Shown: piece after piece, positions 5,859 to 6,520 of the stretch | Layout: each line of letters starts with the position of its first letter | How positions within the stretch are numbered: position 1 is the first letter of the stretch | NCBI GenBank assembly: GCA_019247255.1 | Contig: JAFAPJ010000334.1 | Coordinates: 1-6,520, forward strand | Direction: 5' to 3' | DNA length: 6,520 nt | Origin: Methylobacteriaceae bacterium | Lineage (GTDB): Bacteria; Pseudomonadota; Alphaproteobacteria; Rhizobiales; Beijerinckiaceae | The notes under the pieces: model-generated | What the model saw: only the letters and a program-made list of their open reading frames with translations | Told to the model about the DNA's origin: nothing | Database searches by the model: none | Program-made: the position numbers and the translations under genes

Positions 5859-6520
5859 GGGCCGGCGCCGCCGGCCCGGCCGCCCAGGGCGGCCTCGTCC
5901 ACGAACCAGGTGAGCGAGCCGGCCGGCCGAAGCCGGGCTGCCGGCGCGTCGCTGTCGCCGCTCAACACGCCGCGCAGGATGTCGGCCTTGTCCGGGCCCG
6001 CGACCAGGAAGGCGACGGCCCGCGCGCTCTCGAGCGCCGGATAGGTCAGCGTGATCCGGGCGAGCCCGTCCGGGCTCGTGGCGGCTGCGGCCCAGCGCTC
6101 GCGTTCGGCAAGGGCGGGGCTCCCCGGAAAGAGCGAGGCCGTATGGCCGTCGCGCCCCAGCCCGAGAAGCACGATCTCGAAGAGGGGCCGGCCCGGATCG
6201 AGCCGGTCCGCGCCGTAGACGCGCGCGAGCTCGGCCGCGTAGCGCCCGGCCGCCTCGGCCGGGGAGGCGCCATCGGTCGGGACCGGATGAATGTTCTCCG
6301 GCGGGGCCGGGACGTGGTCGAGGAACGCCGCGCGCGCCATCCGGGCATTGCTGTCGGGGTGATCGGCCGGGACGAAGCGCTCGTCGCCCCAGAACCAATG
6401 GACCCTCTCCCAGGGCACGGCCGAGCGGAGCGGCTCGAGGGCGAGCTCCGCGTAGAGCGCGCGCGGGGTCGATCCGCCCGACAGCGCGACCGCGACGGAC
6501 CCGCGGCTCGCCGCGAGCCG
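5855..6520 (-). CDS. pgl: 6-phosphogluconolactonase (N-terminus beyond right edge)
   Basis: Pgl hydrolyses 6-phosphoglucono-lactone to 6-phosphogluconate, the cytoplasmic step after glucose-6-phosphate dehydrogenase in the oxidative pentose phosphate and Entner-Doudoroff routes. The minus frame is open from the window edge (6520) to TAG at 5857-5855, giving 221 residues. The family is usually about 230-250 long, so only a short N-terminus is missing. The visible part starts RLAASRGSVAVALSGGSTPR, where LSGGSTP is the substrate-phosphate loop. It continues with FWGDERFVP and DSNARMA, then the signature GLGRDGHTASLFPG, and ends with TWFVDEAALG plus a Gly/Ala-rich tail. The GTG at 6418 is an internal valine before PWERVHW and not the start. 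In proteobacteria pgl commonly neighbours zwf and edd, so zwf may lie to the right. Its stop shares two bases with that of the convergent M23 gene. Confidence 0.95.
   Translation of the reverse strand, partial: RLAASRGSVAVALSGGSTPRALYAELALEPLRSAVPWERVHWFWGDERFVPADHPDSNARMARAAFLDHVPAPPENIHPVPTDGASPAEAAGRYAAELARVYGADRLDPGRPLFEIVLLGLGRDGHTASLFPGSPALAERERWAAAATSPDGLARITLTYPALESARAVAFLVAGPDKADILRGVLSGDSDAPAARLRPAGSLTWFVDEAALGGRAGGAGP
5859..5894. terminator. Two back-to-back GC hairpins after the convergent stop junction
   Basis: GGGCCGG (5859-5865) pairs with CCGGCCC (5871-5877) across a 5-base loop. It is followed without a gap by GGCCGCC (5878-5884) pairing with GGCGGCC (5888-5894) across CAG. 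Both stems are 7 perfect GC pairs. They start directly after the peptidase TAA and lie inside the last codons of pgl. No T-tract follows on the plus strand, so a classical intrinsic terminator is not shown. A pause or Rho-assisted end site for plus-strand transcripts is plausible but inferred. Confidence 0.4.

Noticed and set aside
4647..6398. A 583-codon minus-strand open frame over the M23 gene and pgl
   Set aside because: It is Arg-rich low-complexity sequence antisense to the peptidase and out of frame with pgl. No motif is visible.

Overview
The window is very GC-rich (roughly three quarters G+C by eye). It carries single-copy chromosomal housekeeping genes of an alphaproteobacterial type, most likely from the Hyphomicrobiales (Rhizobiales), for example a Methylobacterium-like genus. 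The placement rests on three points: the pal–cpoB–tilS order, a phosphoserine aminotransferase of the 'Methanosarcina type' that is common in Rhizobiales, and the base composition. The genus call is inference. No mobile element, CRISPR array, tRNA or rRNA was seen.

Layout. On the minus strand at the left is a compact cell-envelope operon read right to left: pal (outer-membrane lipoprotein of the Tol-Pal system), cpoB/ybgF (periplasmic coiled-coil/TPR partner) and the 5' part of tilS (tRNA-Ile lysidine synthetase), which runs off the left edge. tilS starts with GTG inside the stop of cpoB. A 225-base divergent intergenic region follows and holds a long-armed inverted repeat (about 1947-2012). 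To its right, on the plus strand, are serC (GTG start), a 12-helix major facilitator permease (TTG start) and a membrane-anchored M23 metallopeptidase with an intact zinc site. The permease and peptidase are 15 bases apart and probably co-transcribed. At the right, on the minus strand, is pgl (6-phosphogluconolactonase), whose N-terminus lies beyond the window. Its stop codon interlocks with that of the peptidase, and two back-to-back perfect GC hairpins lie just past that junction.

How the genes relate. Pal, CpoB and the M23 peptidase all concern envelope integrity, cell-wall remodelling and division. SerC and Pgl are central metabolism (serine synthesis; oxidative pentose phosphate or Entner-Doudoroff pathway). 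TilS is tRNA modification. I see no evidence of a previously undescribed system. The points worth a second look are the break in tol-pal synteny upstream of pal, the permease–murein hydrolase pairing, the divergent inverted repeat, the tandem hairpins at the convergent junction, and several non-ATG starts that automated calling may misplace.
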